From an uncultured Clostridia bacterium (lineage in GTDB: Bacteria; Bacillota; Clostridia; Oscillospirales; Ruminococcaceae): a stretch of 55,599 bases of DNA. This document shows, in pieces, positions 6,858 to 14,984 of the stretch. The stretch is from positions 1 to 55,599 of the forward strand of contig CANQCL010000013.1 in assembly GCA_947589215.1 (NCBI GenBank), read 5' to 3'. The notes beneath the pieces are model-generated. The model searched no databases, was not told where the DNA came from, and saw nothing but the letters and a program-made list of their open reading frames with translations. A program made the position numbers and the translations under genes. Numbering within the stretch: position 1 is the first letter of the stretch; each line of letters starts with the position of its first letter.

Positions 6858-7940
6858 ATGGCAAGACGAGTAGGCATTTTAACAAGCGGAGGAGACTGTC
6901 CGGGTCTTAATGCGACCATAAGAGGTGTTGCGAAGGCTTGTTATCAGAAATTCGGCAAAGACGGCGTTGAAATTATCGGTATTCAGGACGGATACTCAGG
7001 GCTTATAAATAACCAGTGCAAGCTGATGTCACCGGCTGATTTTTCGGGTATACTCACTCAGGGAGGTACCATTTTCGGAACGAAAAGAACGCCTTATAAG
7101 ATGATGCAGGTAATTGAGGAGGACAACATAAACAAGGTAAAGGCAATGAAGCAGACCTACAAAAAGCAAAAGCTTGACTGTCTTTTAACACTTGGCGGAA
7201 ACGGAACTCACAAGACGGCAAATCTACTCTCAAGCGAAGGGCTTAACGTGATAGGGCTCCCGAAAACAATAGATAACGATATCTGGGGGACAGACGTTAC
7301 CTTTGGATTTCACTCTGCCGTTGACATTGCCACCGATGTTATAGACAGACTTCACACAACGGCGAACTCTCACGGAAGAACCCTTGTTGTTGAAATTATG
7401 GGAAACAAAGCAGGCTGGCTCACGCTTTATTCGGGAATAGCAGGAGGAGCAGATATAATAGTGATACCTGAGATACCGTTTAATATAAATAAAATCTGCA
7501 AAGCAGTCGAAAAGCGTGCAAAAAGGGGAAGTGCCTTTTCCATATTAGCTGTTGCTGAGGGAGCTTTCGACGAAGACGAGGCAAAGCTCAAGAAAAAAGA
7601 GCGTGCGAGAAAAAGAGCAGAGGCAGGAGAGACAACTGCCACTAACAGAATTGCCAAAGCCATTGAACAAAACACGGGCTTTGAAACAAGGGTATGCGTA
7701 CCGGGTCATATGCTTAGAGGCGGAAGTCCGTCGGCTTACGACAGAGTTTTGGCTACAAAGTTCGGCTGTCACGCCGCTAATCTTATAGAGCAGGACAAAT
7801 ACGGCTATGCTGTTGCTATGAAGAACAATATAGTCACAGAAAACAGGCTAGAAGATGTTGCTGGTAAGACAAAATTTGTACCTGTTGATGACCAGCTTAT
7901 AAAAACAGCCAGAGATATAGGCATATCTTTTGGAAATTAA
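6858..7940 (+). CDS. pfk: 6-phosphofructokinase, Pfp/mixed-substrate type
   Basis: The 360-residue protein carries GGDCPGLNA (11-19), GGTIFGTKR (69-77), GGNGTHKTA (113-121), PKTIDND (135-141) and MGNKAGWLT. It phosphorylates fructose 6-phosphate in glycolysis. Phosphoryl-donor choice is set by two positions: here Gly116 matches the ATP-type residue (E. coli Gly104) while Lys136 matches the PPi-type residue (E. coli Gly124), the combination of the intermediate group of PFKs. The neighbouring Asp of GGDG, a Mg ligand in E. coli, is Asn115. The donor therefore cannot be assigned. The aldolase for the next step is the next gene. Confidence 0.92.
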   Translation: MARRVGILTSGGDCPGLNATIRGVAKACYQKFGKDGVEIIGIQDGYSGLINNQCKLMSPADFSGILTQGGTIFGTKRTPYKMMQVIEEDNINKVKAMKQTYKKQKLDCLLTLGGNGTHKTANLLSSEGLNVIGLPKTIDNDIWGTDVTFGFHSAVDIATDVIDRLHTTANSHGRTLVVEIMGNKAGWLTLYSGIAGGADIIVIPEIPFNINKICKAVEKRAKRGSAFSILAVAEGAFDEDEAKLKKKERARKRAEAGETTATNRIAKAIEQNTGFETRVCVPGHMLRGGSPSAYDRVLATKFGCHAANLIEQDKYGYAVAMKNNIVTENRLEDVAGKTKFVPVDDQLIKTARDIGISFGN

Positions 7941-7941
7941 C

Positions 7942-7990
7942 CGGTGAGCAGGCAGGGGTACCCCCTGCCTGCTCGCCGTTCTTGATTATT
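7942..7990 (+). terminator. Very stable GC-rich terminator hairpin after pfk
   Basis: A 17-bp stem (7942-7958 with 7962-7978, one G-T pair) closes a 3-base loop, centred on GAGCAGGCAGGGG. The downstream T-rich stretch is broken (TTCTTGATTATTGTTTC), so termination may be incomplete. It separates pfk from the aldolase promoter. Confidence 0.7.
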
Positions 7991-8005
7991 GTTTCTAGCG
8001 GCTGC

Positions 8006-8034
8006 TTGCAATTTGAAGAAAAATAATGTATAAT
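8006..8034 (+). promoter_or_regulatory. Promoter of the aldolase gene
   Basis: TTGCAA (8006-8011), 17-base spacer, TATAAT (8029-8034). The same TTGCAA-17-TATAAT form recurs before the EF-G-like gene and before rsmE. Confidence 0.75.
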
Positions 8035-8077
8035 AATTTAGTAATATTAGAATTTTTAATTTGGAGGTATAACATTT

Positions 8078-8941
8078 ATGTTAGTTTCAGCAAAAGAAAT
8101 GCTAAACAAAGCAAGAGAAGGTAAATATTCAGTTGGTCAGTTCAACATCAACAACCTTGAATGGACTAAGGCTATTTTACTTACCGCACAGGAGCAGAAC
8201 TCACCTGTTATTCTCGGAGTTTCAGAGGGCGCAGGAAAGTATATGTGCGGTTATAAGACAGTCGTAGGAATGGTAAAAGGAATGTTGGAGGAGCTTGGCA
8301 TTACAGTTCCGGTTGCACTTCACCTTGATCACGGCTCATATGACGGAGCAAAGGCTTGTATTGAAGCAGGCTTCAGCTCGGTTATGTTCGACGGCTCTCA
8401 CTATCCCATCGAGGAAAACATCGAAAAAACAAAGGAGCTTGTGGCTGAGTGCGAAAAGCTTGGACTTTCTATCGAGGCAGAGGTTGGTTCGATAGGCGGA
8501 GAGGAAGACGGAGTTATCGGCGCAGGCGAATGTGCGGATCCAAATGAGTGCAAGGCGATAGCTGACTTAGGAGTTACAATGCTTGCAGCAGGTATCGGAA
8601 ACATTCACGGTAAGTATCCTGAAAACTGGGCAGGTCTTTCATTTGAAACTCTTGCCGCTGTCAAGGAAAAGGTAGGAGATATGCCTTTAGTTCTTCACGG
8701 CGGAACAGGAATCCCTGAGGATATGATAAAGAAGGCTATTTCTCTTGGAGTTGCCAAAATCAACGTAAATACAGAATGTCAGCTTGCTTTTCAGGAAGCT
8801 ACAAGAAAGTATATAGAAGATGGCAAGGATAAGCAGGGTAAGGGCTTCGACCCGAGAAAGCTCCTTGCACCGGGCTTTGAAGCTATAAAAGAAACAGTAA
8901 AAGAAAAGATGGAGCTTTTCGGTTCAGTAAACAAAGCGTAA
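8078..8941 (+). CDS. fba: Class II fructose-1,6-bisphosphate aldolase
   Basis: The 287-residue protein matches class II aldolases throughout: SVGQFNINNLEW at the N-terminus, the zinc ligand motif LHLDHG (about 85-90), the EAEVGSIGG loop, GNIHGKY with a second zinc His, VLHGGTGIP with the third, and KINVNTE phosphate binding. It cleaves fructose 1,6-bisphosphate to dihydroxyacetone phosphate and glyceraldehyde 3-phosphate in glycolysis. GGAGGT lies nine bases before the ATG. It has its own promoter but follows pfk, so two successive glycolytic steps are paired. Confidence 0.97.
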   Translation: MLVSAKEMLNKAREGKYSVGQFNINNLEWTKAILLTAQEQNSPVILGVSEGAGKYMCGYKTVVGMVKGMLEELGITVPVALHLDHGSYDGAKACIEAGFSSVMFDGSHYPIEENIEKTKELVAECEKLGLSIEAEVGSIGGEEDGVIGAGECADPNECKAIADLGVTMLAAGIGNIHGKYPENWAGLSFETLAAVKEKVGDMPLVLHGGTGIPEDMIKKAISLGVAKINVNTECQLAFQEATRKYIEDGKDKQGKGFDPRKLLAPGFEAIKETVKEKMELFGSVNKA

Positions 8942-9014
8942 ATCTATTTCTAAGTTAATACCGAGTGTAGCCTAGTTACCACTCGTTAATAAAAACAGGG
9001 ATAATACTGAAATT

Positions 9015-9050
9015 AAAGGCGTATCCTTGTGGTACGCCTTTTTAGTTTTT
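9015..9050 (+). terminator. Terminator of fba
   Basis: Stem AAAGGCGTA / TACGCCTTT (9015-9023 with 9033-9041) followed by a T-rich tail to 9050. Confidence 0.85.
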
Positions 9051-9260
9051 TAGAGGTTAGAGATTAGATGCAATTAACAGCAAGATATTCTTGCCTCTTA
9101 CTTCAGCTTTTAGATGCTAGAAATTTAGAGGCAAGAAGCAAGATTCTATCTATTTTACAAAGTACAAGCCTGCCGTTATACAACAGTAAATACATTTTGT
9201 ACTAACTCTCCAAAGGCGGATTGCGTGCAAGGCTCAGCCCTGCTCTTGTCTCTAACAGTA
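9051..9260. repeat. Dispersed intergenic repeat, copy 1
   Basis: The stretch between fba and the QueT-like gene contains GAGGCAAGAAGCAAGA-type units, a middle module (CTGCCGTTATACAACAG ... TACTAACTCTCC) and a palindromic module AAGGCGGATTGCGTGCAAGG with CTCAGCCCTGCTCTTG. The last two modules recur near 26160-26320 (the palindromic one in the same orientation, the middle one mainly inverted) and in parts at 13100-13180 and 17480-17600. No preQ1 riboswitch is visible here. Confidence 0.75.
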
Positions 9261-9275
9261 GAAAGGAAAGTGTTT

Positions 9276-9824
9276 ATGAAAAATCTAAGTGTTAAAAAAA
9301 TCGCAGTTTTATCAGTAACAGCGGCTTTGTATGTCGCAGTGACAATGACTTTAGGCTCTCTTGCCTACGGCAGTATTCAGTTTCGTATCTCAGAGGCGTT
9401 AGTGCTTCTATGCTTTTATAAGAAAGAATACTGCTATTCAATGGTAGTAGGCTGTCTTATCGCCAACATAATAAGCACCGTCGGTGCAATAGATATGGTA
9501 GTCGGAACATTGGCAACTTTGATTGCGGTTGTTGTGATAGTTGTATGTTCAAAGTATCTACCCGGTTTTTTTGTTAAAAAATTCGGTATGAGTGAAAACC
9601 TTGCCTCGACAGCCGCTTTGATTACAGTTTCTCTTTCGCCTGTGGTGTTTAACGGAATTATAGTGGGACTAGAGCTTAAATATGTATTTGACTTACCTCT
9701 GTTTTTGTCGATGGGACAGGTAGCTCTTGGAGAGCTTGTATGCGTCACAATAATCGGAGTTATACTCTTTAAGCTTTTAGAAAAAAATAAAGCGTTTATG
9801 AAACTTATTAAATTCGGAGAATAA
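9276..9824 (+). CDS. queT: QueT-like transporter (predicted queuosine precursor uptake, ECF-type S component)
   Basis: The 182-residue hydrophobic protein has five or six membrane segments and the family signature ALYVAVTMTLGSLAYGSIQF followed by RISEALVLL. ATG 9276 is used, with GAAAGGAAAG upstream, rather than an in-frame ATG at 9225 that lies in repeat DNA. QueT proteins are substrate-binding components of ECF transporters, tied to queuosine precursors by riboswitch and genomic context; that assignment is predicted by family. No energising genes adjoin, so a shared ECF module elsewhere is assumed. It is transcribed alone and ends in a terminator. Confidence 0.82.
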   Translation: MKNLSVKKIAVLSVTAALYVAVTMTLGSLAYGSIQFRISEALVLLCFYKKEYCYSMVVGCLIANIISTVGAIDMVVGTLATLIAVVVIVVCSKYLPGFFVKKFGMSENLASTAALITVSLSPVVFNGIIVGLELKYVFDLPLFLSMGQVALGELVCVTIIGVILFKLLEKNKAFMKLIKFGE

Positions 9825-9875
9825 TTAGGTACATATTCTTTACCGATAATCAGTATAAAAATATATTACGTTTTG

Positions 9876-9904
9876 ATCGCTTTGCAGTAGCAGAGCGATT
9901 TTTA
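9876..9904 (+). terminator. Terminator of the QueT-like gene
   Basis: Stem ATCGCTTTGC / GCAGAGCGAT (one T-G pair) with a four-base loop, then TTTTT. Confidence 0.8.
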
Positions 9905-9933
9905 AATATTCAACAAAAATTTCTTAAAATCCC

Positions 9934-9962
9934 TTGCAATTTATAGTGAAATAGTATATAAT
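9934..9962 (+). promoter_or_regulatory. Promoter of the EF-G-like gene
   Basis: TTGCAA (9934-9939), 17-base spacer, TATAAT (9957-9962), about 75 bases before the GTG start. Confidence 0.75.
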
Positions 9963-10037
9963 TGTATTGTTATTAGTAATACATAATGTATAAAATATCT
10001 AATAAGCTACAAATCTAATCGAATGGAGAGATAAAAG

Positions 10038-12128
10038 GTGAAAACGTACGATAATACGAAGATCAAAAATATTGCGCTTTGCGGTCACGCAGGCTCGGGA
10101 AAGACCTCGCTGTGCGAAGGGCTTTTATACAAGAGCGGGGCAAGTGAAAGGCTTGGTAAAATTTTAGACGGCAATACTGTTTCTGATTATACAAATGAGG
10201 AGATCACTAGAAAATCGTCTGTATATACGTCTCTTTGCGCGTTTGAAAGAGACGGCTTTAAAATAAATATTTTAGATACACCGGGACTTTTCGATTTCGC
10301 AGGAGAAATGATAGAAGGAATATCCGCCTGTGATACAGCTATGATAACCGTATCGGGTAAATCAGGAGTAAATGTAGGAACGCACAAGGCATATTCGGCA
10401 GCGGTTTCTATGAAAAAGCCGAGAATGTTTGTCGTTACAAAGCTTGATTCTGAAAACGCAAACTTCTACAATGTTTTGACTGACCTAAAAGCTGAGTTCG
10501 GACCGACAGTATGTCCTGTTGTTGTACCTGTTATTGCAGACAGAAAGATTGTATCTTATGTAAATCTGATAGAGATGAAAGCGTATAAATACGACAACAG
10601 CGGAAATGCCGTTGAAACAGAAATGCCGACATCAGAACTGGGCGACAAGATAGAGTATCGTCTGCAAGGACTAAAAGAAGCTATATCTGAGGCTGTTGCC
10701 GAAACAGACGAGGAGCTTTTTGAAAAATTCTTCAGCGGAGAGGCATTTACGCAAAAGGAGCTTATAGACGGAATACACAAGGGAATGAACGAGGGAATAA
10801 TAACACCTGTTACCTGTGTATCTTCTACAACTCTGGCAGGAATTGATATGCTGTTAAAGGAAATATCCTTACTTCTGCCCGCTTCAAACGACGATGAGAC
10901 TGCTATAGCAAAAGACAAAAAAGGTTCGCCTGTTGAAGTAAAATGCGATATGTCAGAACCGTTGAGCGCCTTTGTATTTAAAACGGTTGCCGATCCGTTT
11001 GTTGGAAAAATGTCGTTCCTCAAAGTAATGTCGGGAAAAATAAAAGCAGGCAGCGACGCATTAAACGCATCGACTGGGGTAGCATTAAAGATAGGAAAGC
11101 TGTTTACGCTTGTAGGCAAGAAGCAAATTGATTTAACAGAAGCAAACTGCGGAGATATCGTTATTGCAACAAAGCTTGACGTAAACACAAACGATACTAT
11201 TTGCGATACGTCAAGAATTGTCAACTTCAGCGCTATAAGCTTTCCACAGCCTTGCTACCCGATGGCTGTTAAGGCTAAGGCACAGGGCGATGAAAGCAAG
11301 ATTTCAAGTGCTGTTGCAAAGCTTCTTGAGCAGGATCTGACCCTTGATTATTATCAAGATAAGCTTACTCACGAGCAGATCATCAAGGGCTTGGGCGAAC
11401 AGCATCTAAACTCTGCACTGTCTAAGCTGAAGAATGATTTCGGCGCTGATGTTAGTCTTACAATACCTAAGATCCCTTACAGAGAAACTATCAGAAAGAA
11501 AGTTAAGGTTCAGGGCAAGCATAAAAAGCAATCTGGAGGTCACGGTCAATACGGTGACGTTTGGATCGAATTTGAGCCTTGCGTTTCTGACGATTTGATT
11601 TTTGAGGAAAAGATTTTCGGAGGAGCAGTTCCGAAAAACTATTTCCCTGCAGTTGAAAAAGGTTTGCAGGAGTGTATATCAAAGGGTGTTTTGGCAGGCT
11701 TCCCGGTTGTGGGGCTAAAGGCTATATTAGTTGACGGCTCTTACCACCCTGTTGATTCCTCTGAAATGGCGTTTAAGATGGCGGCTACCATAGCTTATAA
11801 GGAAGGTCTTGCTCAGGCTGATCCTGTGCTGTTAGAGCCTATCGGTGCGTTGAATGTTATTGTACCTGATGAAAATACAGGCGATATAATAGGCGAGCTT
11901 AACAAACGACGCGGCAGAGTGCTTGGAATGAACCCGTATGAATCAGAAAAGGGTATGACTGAGGTTATCGCTGAGGTACCGATTTCAGAAATGAGCGACT
12001 TTACAATGCTTCTTAGACAGATGACACAGGGCAGGGGAAGCTTTACACTAAAACAGGAAAGATACGAACAGCTTCCTGCGCACTTAGTTGCAAACGTAAT
12101 TGCCGAAGCGTCGGTTAACGGCAATTAA
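10038..12128 (+). CDS. Elongation factor G-like GTPase (EF-G paralogue)
   Basis: The 696-residue protein starts at GTG 10038 with GGAGAG upstream. It shows G1 GHAGSGKTS (16-24), G3 DTPG (80-83) and G4 TKLD (about 134-137), then EF-G domains II to V, with the RETIRKK and GGHGQYGDVWIEFEP region of domain IV and the RGRVLGM region of domain V. After DTPG the catalytic His of canonical EF-G is replaced by Leu84, and switch I is shortened, as in the EF-G-like subfamily. It is therefore probably not the main translocase; its role is unknown. It is six bases upstream of a radical SAM gene, in one operon. Confidence 0.9.
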   Translation: MKTYDNTKIKNIALCGHAGSGKTSLCEGLLYKSGASERLGKILDGNTVSDYTNEEITRKSSVYTSLCAFERDGFKINILDTPGLFDFAGEMIEGISACDTAMITVSGKSGVNVGTHKAYSAAVSMKKPRMFVVTKLDSENANFYNVLTDLKAEFGPTVCPVVVPVIADRKIVSYVNLIEMKAYKYDNSGNAVETEMPTSELGDKIEYRLQGLKEAISEAVAETDEELFEKFFSGEAFTQKELIDGIHKGMNEGIITPVTCVSSTTLAGIDMLLKEISLLLPASNDDETAIAKDKKGSPVEVKCDMSEPLSAFVFKTVADPFVGKMSFLKVMSGKIKAGSDALNASTGVALKIGKLFTLVGKKQIDLTEANCGDIVIATKLDVNTNDTICDTSRIVNFSAISFPQPCYPMAVKAKAQGDESKISSAVAKLLEQDLTLDYYQDKLTHEQIIKGLGEQHLNSALSKLKNDFGADVSLTIPKIPYRETIRKKVKVQGKHKKQSGGHGQYGDVWIEFEPCVSDDLIFEEKIFGGAVPKNYFPAVEKGLQECISKGVLAGFPVVGLKAILVDGSYHPVDSSEMAFKMAATIAYKEGLAQADPVLLEPIGALNVIVPDENTGDIIGELNKRRGRVLGMNPYESEKGMTEVIAEVPISEMSDFTMLLRQMTQGRGSFTLKQERYEQLPAHLVANVIAEASVNGN

Positions 12129-12134
12129 GTTACT

Positions 12135-13052
12135 ATGCTTTGCAATCTTTGTCCCCGACAATGTAATATTGACAGAGAAATTTCCGCAGGCTTTTGCAGA
12201 GCCTGCGGAAATCTTGATAATGTCAATGTAGCAAGAGCGGCTCTACACTTCTGGGAGGAGCCGTGCATAAGCGGAGAAAGGGGAAGCGGAACGGTTTTCT
12301 TTTCAAACTGCAATTTAAGATGCGTATTTTGTCAAAATGCTGAGATAAGCATAAACGGCAAAGGTAAAGAAATATCGTATAAACGTTTGGCAGATATATT
12401 TTTAGAGCTTGAAGAACAGGGTGCGGAAAACATAAACCTTGTAACTCCCGCGCACTATACCTATCAAATTTTGAAGGCTCTTGATATGGTAAAATACAAG
12501 CTGGATATTCCGATAGTGATGAACTGCGGAGGGTATGAATTAGCGGATACTATAAAGCTTTTTGACGGATATATAGACATTTATCTTCCTGATTTGAAGT
12601 ACAAAAGCAGTGAGCTGTCGGGTAAATATTCTTCGTGCCCTGATTACTTTGAAAGGGCTGTCACAGCGATAGAGGAAATGCACAGGCAAGCACCAAAGCT
12701 TGTCTGGGACACAGGAATAAAAGACAATGATATAAAAATTCTCAAAAAGGGACTTATAATAAGGCATCTTGTTTTGCCTAACTGTTATCACGACAGCCTT
12801 GATATACTTGACTGGCTGTATGAGTGCAGGTTTTTGACAAAGTATAATTTTCTCCTTAGTCTGATGAGTCAATTTACGCCTACCGAGCAGTGCAAAGATC
12901 ACCCGGAGCTTAACAGGCGTATTACCACCTTTGAATATGACAAGGTTGTAAGCAAAGCTAGTCAGTATGGTTTCAGGGGATATATACAGGAACGCTCCTC
13001 TGCTCAGGAGGAATACATTCCGCCGTTTGATTTAACCGGAGTGAGCTACTAG
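12135..13052 (+). CDS. Radical SAM protein, PflX / pyruvate formate-lyase activating enzyme-like
   Basis: The 305-residue protein has a Cys-rich N-terminus (CNLCPRQC, CRAC) and the radical SAM cluster Cys59-xxx-Cys63-xx-Cys66 in SNCNLRCVFCQN. The rest follows the short PflX-type barrel (NLVTPAHYTYQIL, IPIVMNCGGY, DIYLPDLKY, RHLVLPNCYHDS). The family reductively cleaves SAM to make a radical; the target is unknown and no glycyl-radical enzyme is adjacent. It starts six bases after the EF-G-like gene with no terminator between them, so the two are co-transcribed. Confidence 0.88.
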   Translation: MLCNLCPRQCNIDREISAGFCRACGNLDNVNVARAALHFWEEPCISGERGSGTVFFSNCNLRCVFCQNAEISINGKGKEISYKRLADIFLELEEQGAENINLVTPAHYTYQILKALDMVKYKLDIPIVMNCGGYELADTIKLFDGYIDIYLPDLKYKSSELSGKYSSCPDYFERAVTAIEEMHRQAPKLVWDTGIKDNDIKILKKGLIIRHLVLPNCYHDSLDILDWLYECRFLTKYNFLLSLMSQFTPTEQCKDHPELNRRITTFEYDKVVSKASQYGFRGYIQERSSAQEEYIPPFDLTGVSY

Positions 13053-13262
13053 AGACTAGAGGCAAGAGGTAAGAGGCAAGAGGCAAGAGCAACGGTGACG
13101 TTGCATCCTCTGCTGCCTTTGGGAAGTTTGTAAAATGTGTTTACTTTGTAAAACGGCAGATTAGTACCTATGTAAAAAATTTAAAGGTAAGACCGGCGAA
13201 CCGACGGGGGTTCTGCACAATTAGAAGCAAGAGGCAAGAGGTAAGACATTTAGAGACAAGTC
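13050..13262. repeat. Dispersed intergenic repeat, copy 2
   Basis: It begins within the radical SAM stop codon with tandem AGAGGCAAGAGGTAAG-type units. The conserved module TGTGTTTACTTTGTAAAACG then GCAGATTAGTACCTATGTAA follows, then ACCGGCGAACC and a second run of GAGGCAAGA units up to 13262. The central module matches 26160-26205. Confidence 0.75.
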
Positions 13263-13292
13263 TGACAAATTGGCAAAGGCTATAATAATAAA

Positions 13293-13339
13293 AAACTGTC
13301 AAGGTGATTGAAAGTAAAAATTCATCTCCTTGACAGTTT
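13293..13339 (-). terminator. Terminator of the small HTH gene
   Basis: Stem AAACTGTCAAGG / CCTTGACAGTTT (13293-13304 with 13328-13339). Read leftward it ends in TTTTTTATTATTATAG. It also stops rightward entry from the repeat region. Confidence 0.75.
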
Positions 13340-13352
13340 ATTATGTTTTATT

Positions 13353-13574
13353 TTAGTCTTTATAGCTTCTCTTTTTGTTAGTTAATCCGCTTATATAATC
13401 TAAAGATGTGTCGTACAAAATTGCTAATTTTACTGCAAAATCCATAGGTATTTTACTCTCTCCTCGTTCATATCGCTGATACTGTGAAGTATGCATATTT
13501 AATAATTTAGATACTTCTGCTTGACTCATATCTCTATCTTCTCTAAGGTCTTTTATTCTATTGAATATCATCAT
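13353..13574 (-). CDS. XRE-family HTH regulator, 73 aa
   Basis: ATG 13574 is eight bases after AAGGAG. The protein is a single HTH_3 domain (FNRIKDLREDRDMSQAEVSK, then SQYQRYERGES, then LAILYDTSLDYISGLT) with a basic end. It is divergent from a 69-residue protein of unknown function, with the promoter of that gene between them, so the regulator probably controls that pair. This is a two-gene island flanked by a repeat and terminators; it may be a small acquired module or an antitoxin-like pair. Confidence 0.85.
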   Translation of the reverse strand: MMIFNRIKDLREDRDMSQAEVSKLLNMHTSQYQRYERGESKIPMDFAVKLAILYDTSLDYISGLTNKKRSYKD

Positions 13575-13620
13575 AAAAAACACTCCTTTTTATTATTATA
13601 ACAATTTACAATAATTTTTC

Positions 13621-13649
13621 TTGACATTAACCTAAAATTGTGTTATTAT
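13621..13649 (+). promoter_or_regulatory. Promoter of the 69-residue gene
   Basis: TTGACA (13621-13626), 17-base spacer, TATTAT (13644-13649). The surrounding AT-rich DNA has ACAATTTACAAT on one side and AAAATTGTGTT on the other, possible sites for the divergent HTH protein. Confidence 0.7.
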
Positions 13650-13712
13650 TAATTCACAACCTTATTTTTGTGTTGGTAAATAAATTCTTTATATTTAAGG
13701 AAGTGTTTTAAA

Positions 13713-13922
13713 ATGTCAAAAAACAGAATAAAAGTGACAGAGATGGATAAAATCAATCAGCAAGCTAATAACATAGCAGGACTTTCCCATGTTTGTGCAA
13801 TGTACTTAGCCTTTACAGGTGAGAATAATTTTCTTCAAAATGCTCTGGAATATCTGATGAAGGAAGCATATAATCATCAAGATTGCTGCAATTTGCTTCT
13901 TGACAAACTAAGCAAACAATAA
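13713..13922 (+). CDS. Hypothetical protein, 69 aa, partner of a divergent HTH gene
   Basis: AAGGAAGTG precedes the ATG, and a terminator follows the stop. The protein is soluble and helical (KINQQANNIAGLSHVCAMYL, then ALEYLMKEAYNHQDCCNLLL) with three Cys. I do not recognise a family. Its promoter is close to consensus and overlaps the likely binding region of the divergent regulator, so expression is probably repressed by it. Confidence 0.7.
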   Translation: MSKNRIKVTEMDKINQQANNIAGLSHVCAMYLAFTGENNFLQNALEYLMKEAYNHQDCCNLLLDKLSKQ

Positions 13923-13950
13923 AACCTACTGAAAAATCAGTAGGTTTTTT
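13921..13950. terminator. Bidirectional terminator
   Basis: Stem AAAACCTACTGA / TCAGTAGGTTTT with an AAAA loop (13921-13932 with 13937-13948), with A and T runs on the two sides. It lies between two convergent genes. Confidence 0.88.
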
Positions 13951-13952
13951 AA

Positions 13953-14816
13953 TTAATCTATTCTAACAAACTCAGGATTATGATTTTTAAAGTAAGCCAG
14001 ATACTTAAAGCCTGCTTTTTTAACAAGCTCTTTACACTCTTCTATACCTTTGCCTAAATCTTCAACTCGATGTGCGTCCGAGCCGAGAGAAATTATCTCT
14101 CCGCCTAAATCGTGATACATCTTTATATACTTATATTCAGGGAATGAATTTCCGTATTTCTGCCTCAGCCCCGACGTATTAACTTCTATTCCCTTTGAAT
14201 TTTGTATGATAACCTTAAAGCACTCTGCAATTAAATCGTCGTATATTGAATGGTCGACGTTAATTCCATAATCCCCCTTTATATATCTAAGTGTGTAAGT
14301 TAAATGTCCTAAGACGTCAAATTTGCCCCATTTACAAAGCTTTAAAATCTCTTTAAAATAATCTTCAAGCATCATATAAATGTTTCTGCGTAACATACTA
14401 TTATAATTTATAAAGCAAAAATCAGGGTGGTTGCTAAGCTCGTGAATAGAACCAATAACTAAATCCAAACGGTCGTCCCCGACAGCTTTATTCGCAATAT
14501 CAAAATCTTGCGGAGCTTGACCAAGCTCAACTCCGCAGATAAGATTTATACTGTCGCTGTAACGCTCTTTAAGCTTTGTTATACAGTCAAGCGACCTTTC
14601 AAAATCCTTTCCGAAATCGTATGTATCATGCTCGTTAGGCTCGGCATTATAGTAGTCAATGCCAAACCAGCGGTTGCACTCGCAGTGGTCTGTTATTGCA
14701 TAAGCCTCAAGACCCAGCTCTATTGCCCTCTCAACCATTTGTTCAGGGTCTGCACTTGAATCGGGCGAAAAATATGTATGTGAATGACAGTCAATAAGAC
14801 CTTTCAGTTCGTTCAT
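13953..14816 (-). CDS. PHP-domain phosphoesterase, histidinol-phosphatase (HisJ) family
   Basis: The 287-residue protein carries all PHP motifs: DCHSHTYFSPDSSA at the N-terminus, ITDHCE, GVELG, IGSIHE, GHLTY and GSDAH near the C-terminus. These residues bind a metal cluster. The family includes HisJ/HisK histidinol-phosphate phosphatase, the penultimate enzyme of histidine biosynthesis. No other his gene is nearby, so the exact substrate is inferred only from family. Confidence 0.88.
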   Translation of the reverse strand: MNELKGLIDCHSHTYFSPDSSADPEQMVERAIELGLEAYAITDHCECNRWFGIDYYNAEPNEHDTYDFGKDFERSLDCITKLKERYSDSINLICGVELGQAPQDFDIANKAVGDDRLDLVIGSIHELSNHPDFCFINYNSMLRRNIYMMLEDYFKEILKLCKWGKFDVLGHLTYTLRYIKGDYGINVDHSIYDDLIAECFKVIIQNSKGIEVNTSGLRQKYGNSFPEYKYIKMYHDLGGEIISLGSDAHRVEDLGKGIEECKELVKKAGFKYLAYFKNHNPEFVRID

Positions 14817-14984
14817 TTCAATTCCTCATTTCTTTTTTATAGTTTTTATTATACCATAATTTTGAATAAAATGCAAGGCAAACTTAGTTTGTTCAAATAA
14901 AAAGCGGTTGAAAAAATTATACTTGTATGATATAATTTTGTATGATATTGAAATAAAATCTCACAGAAAATGGTGGTCTACAAA

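Noticed and set aside
9051-9275. preQ1 riboswitch expected before a QueT-like gene
   Set aside because: The upstream region is terminator and dispersed repeat; no preQ1 aptamer pattern (hairpin plus A-rich tail ending in the ribosome site) could be seen.
10556-11224. 222-codon minus-strand frame within the EF-G-like gene
   Set aside because: Shadow of a conserved GTPase on the plus strand; Ser/Ile/Phe-rich antisense composition with no family match.
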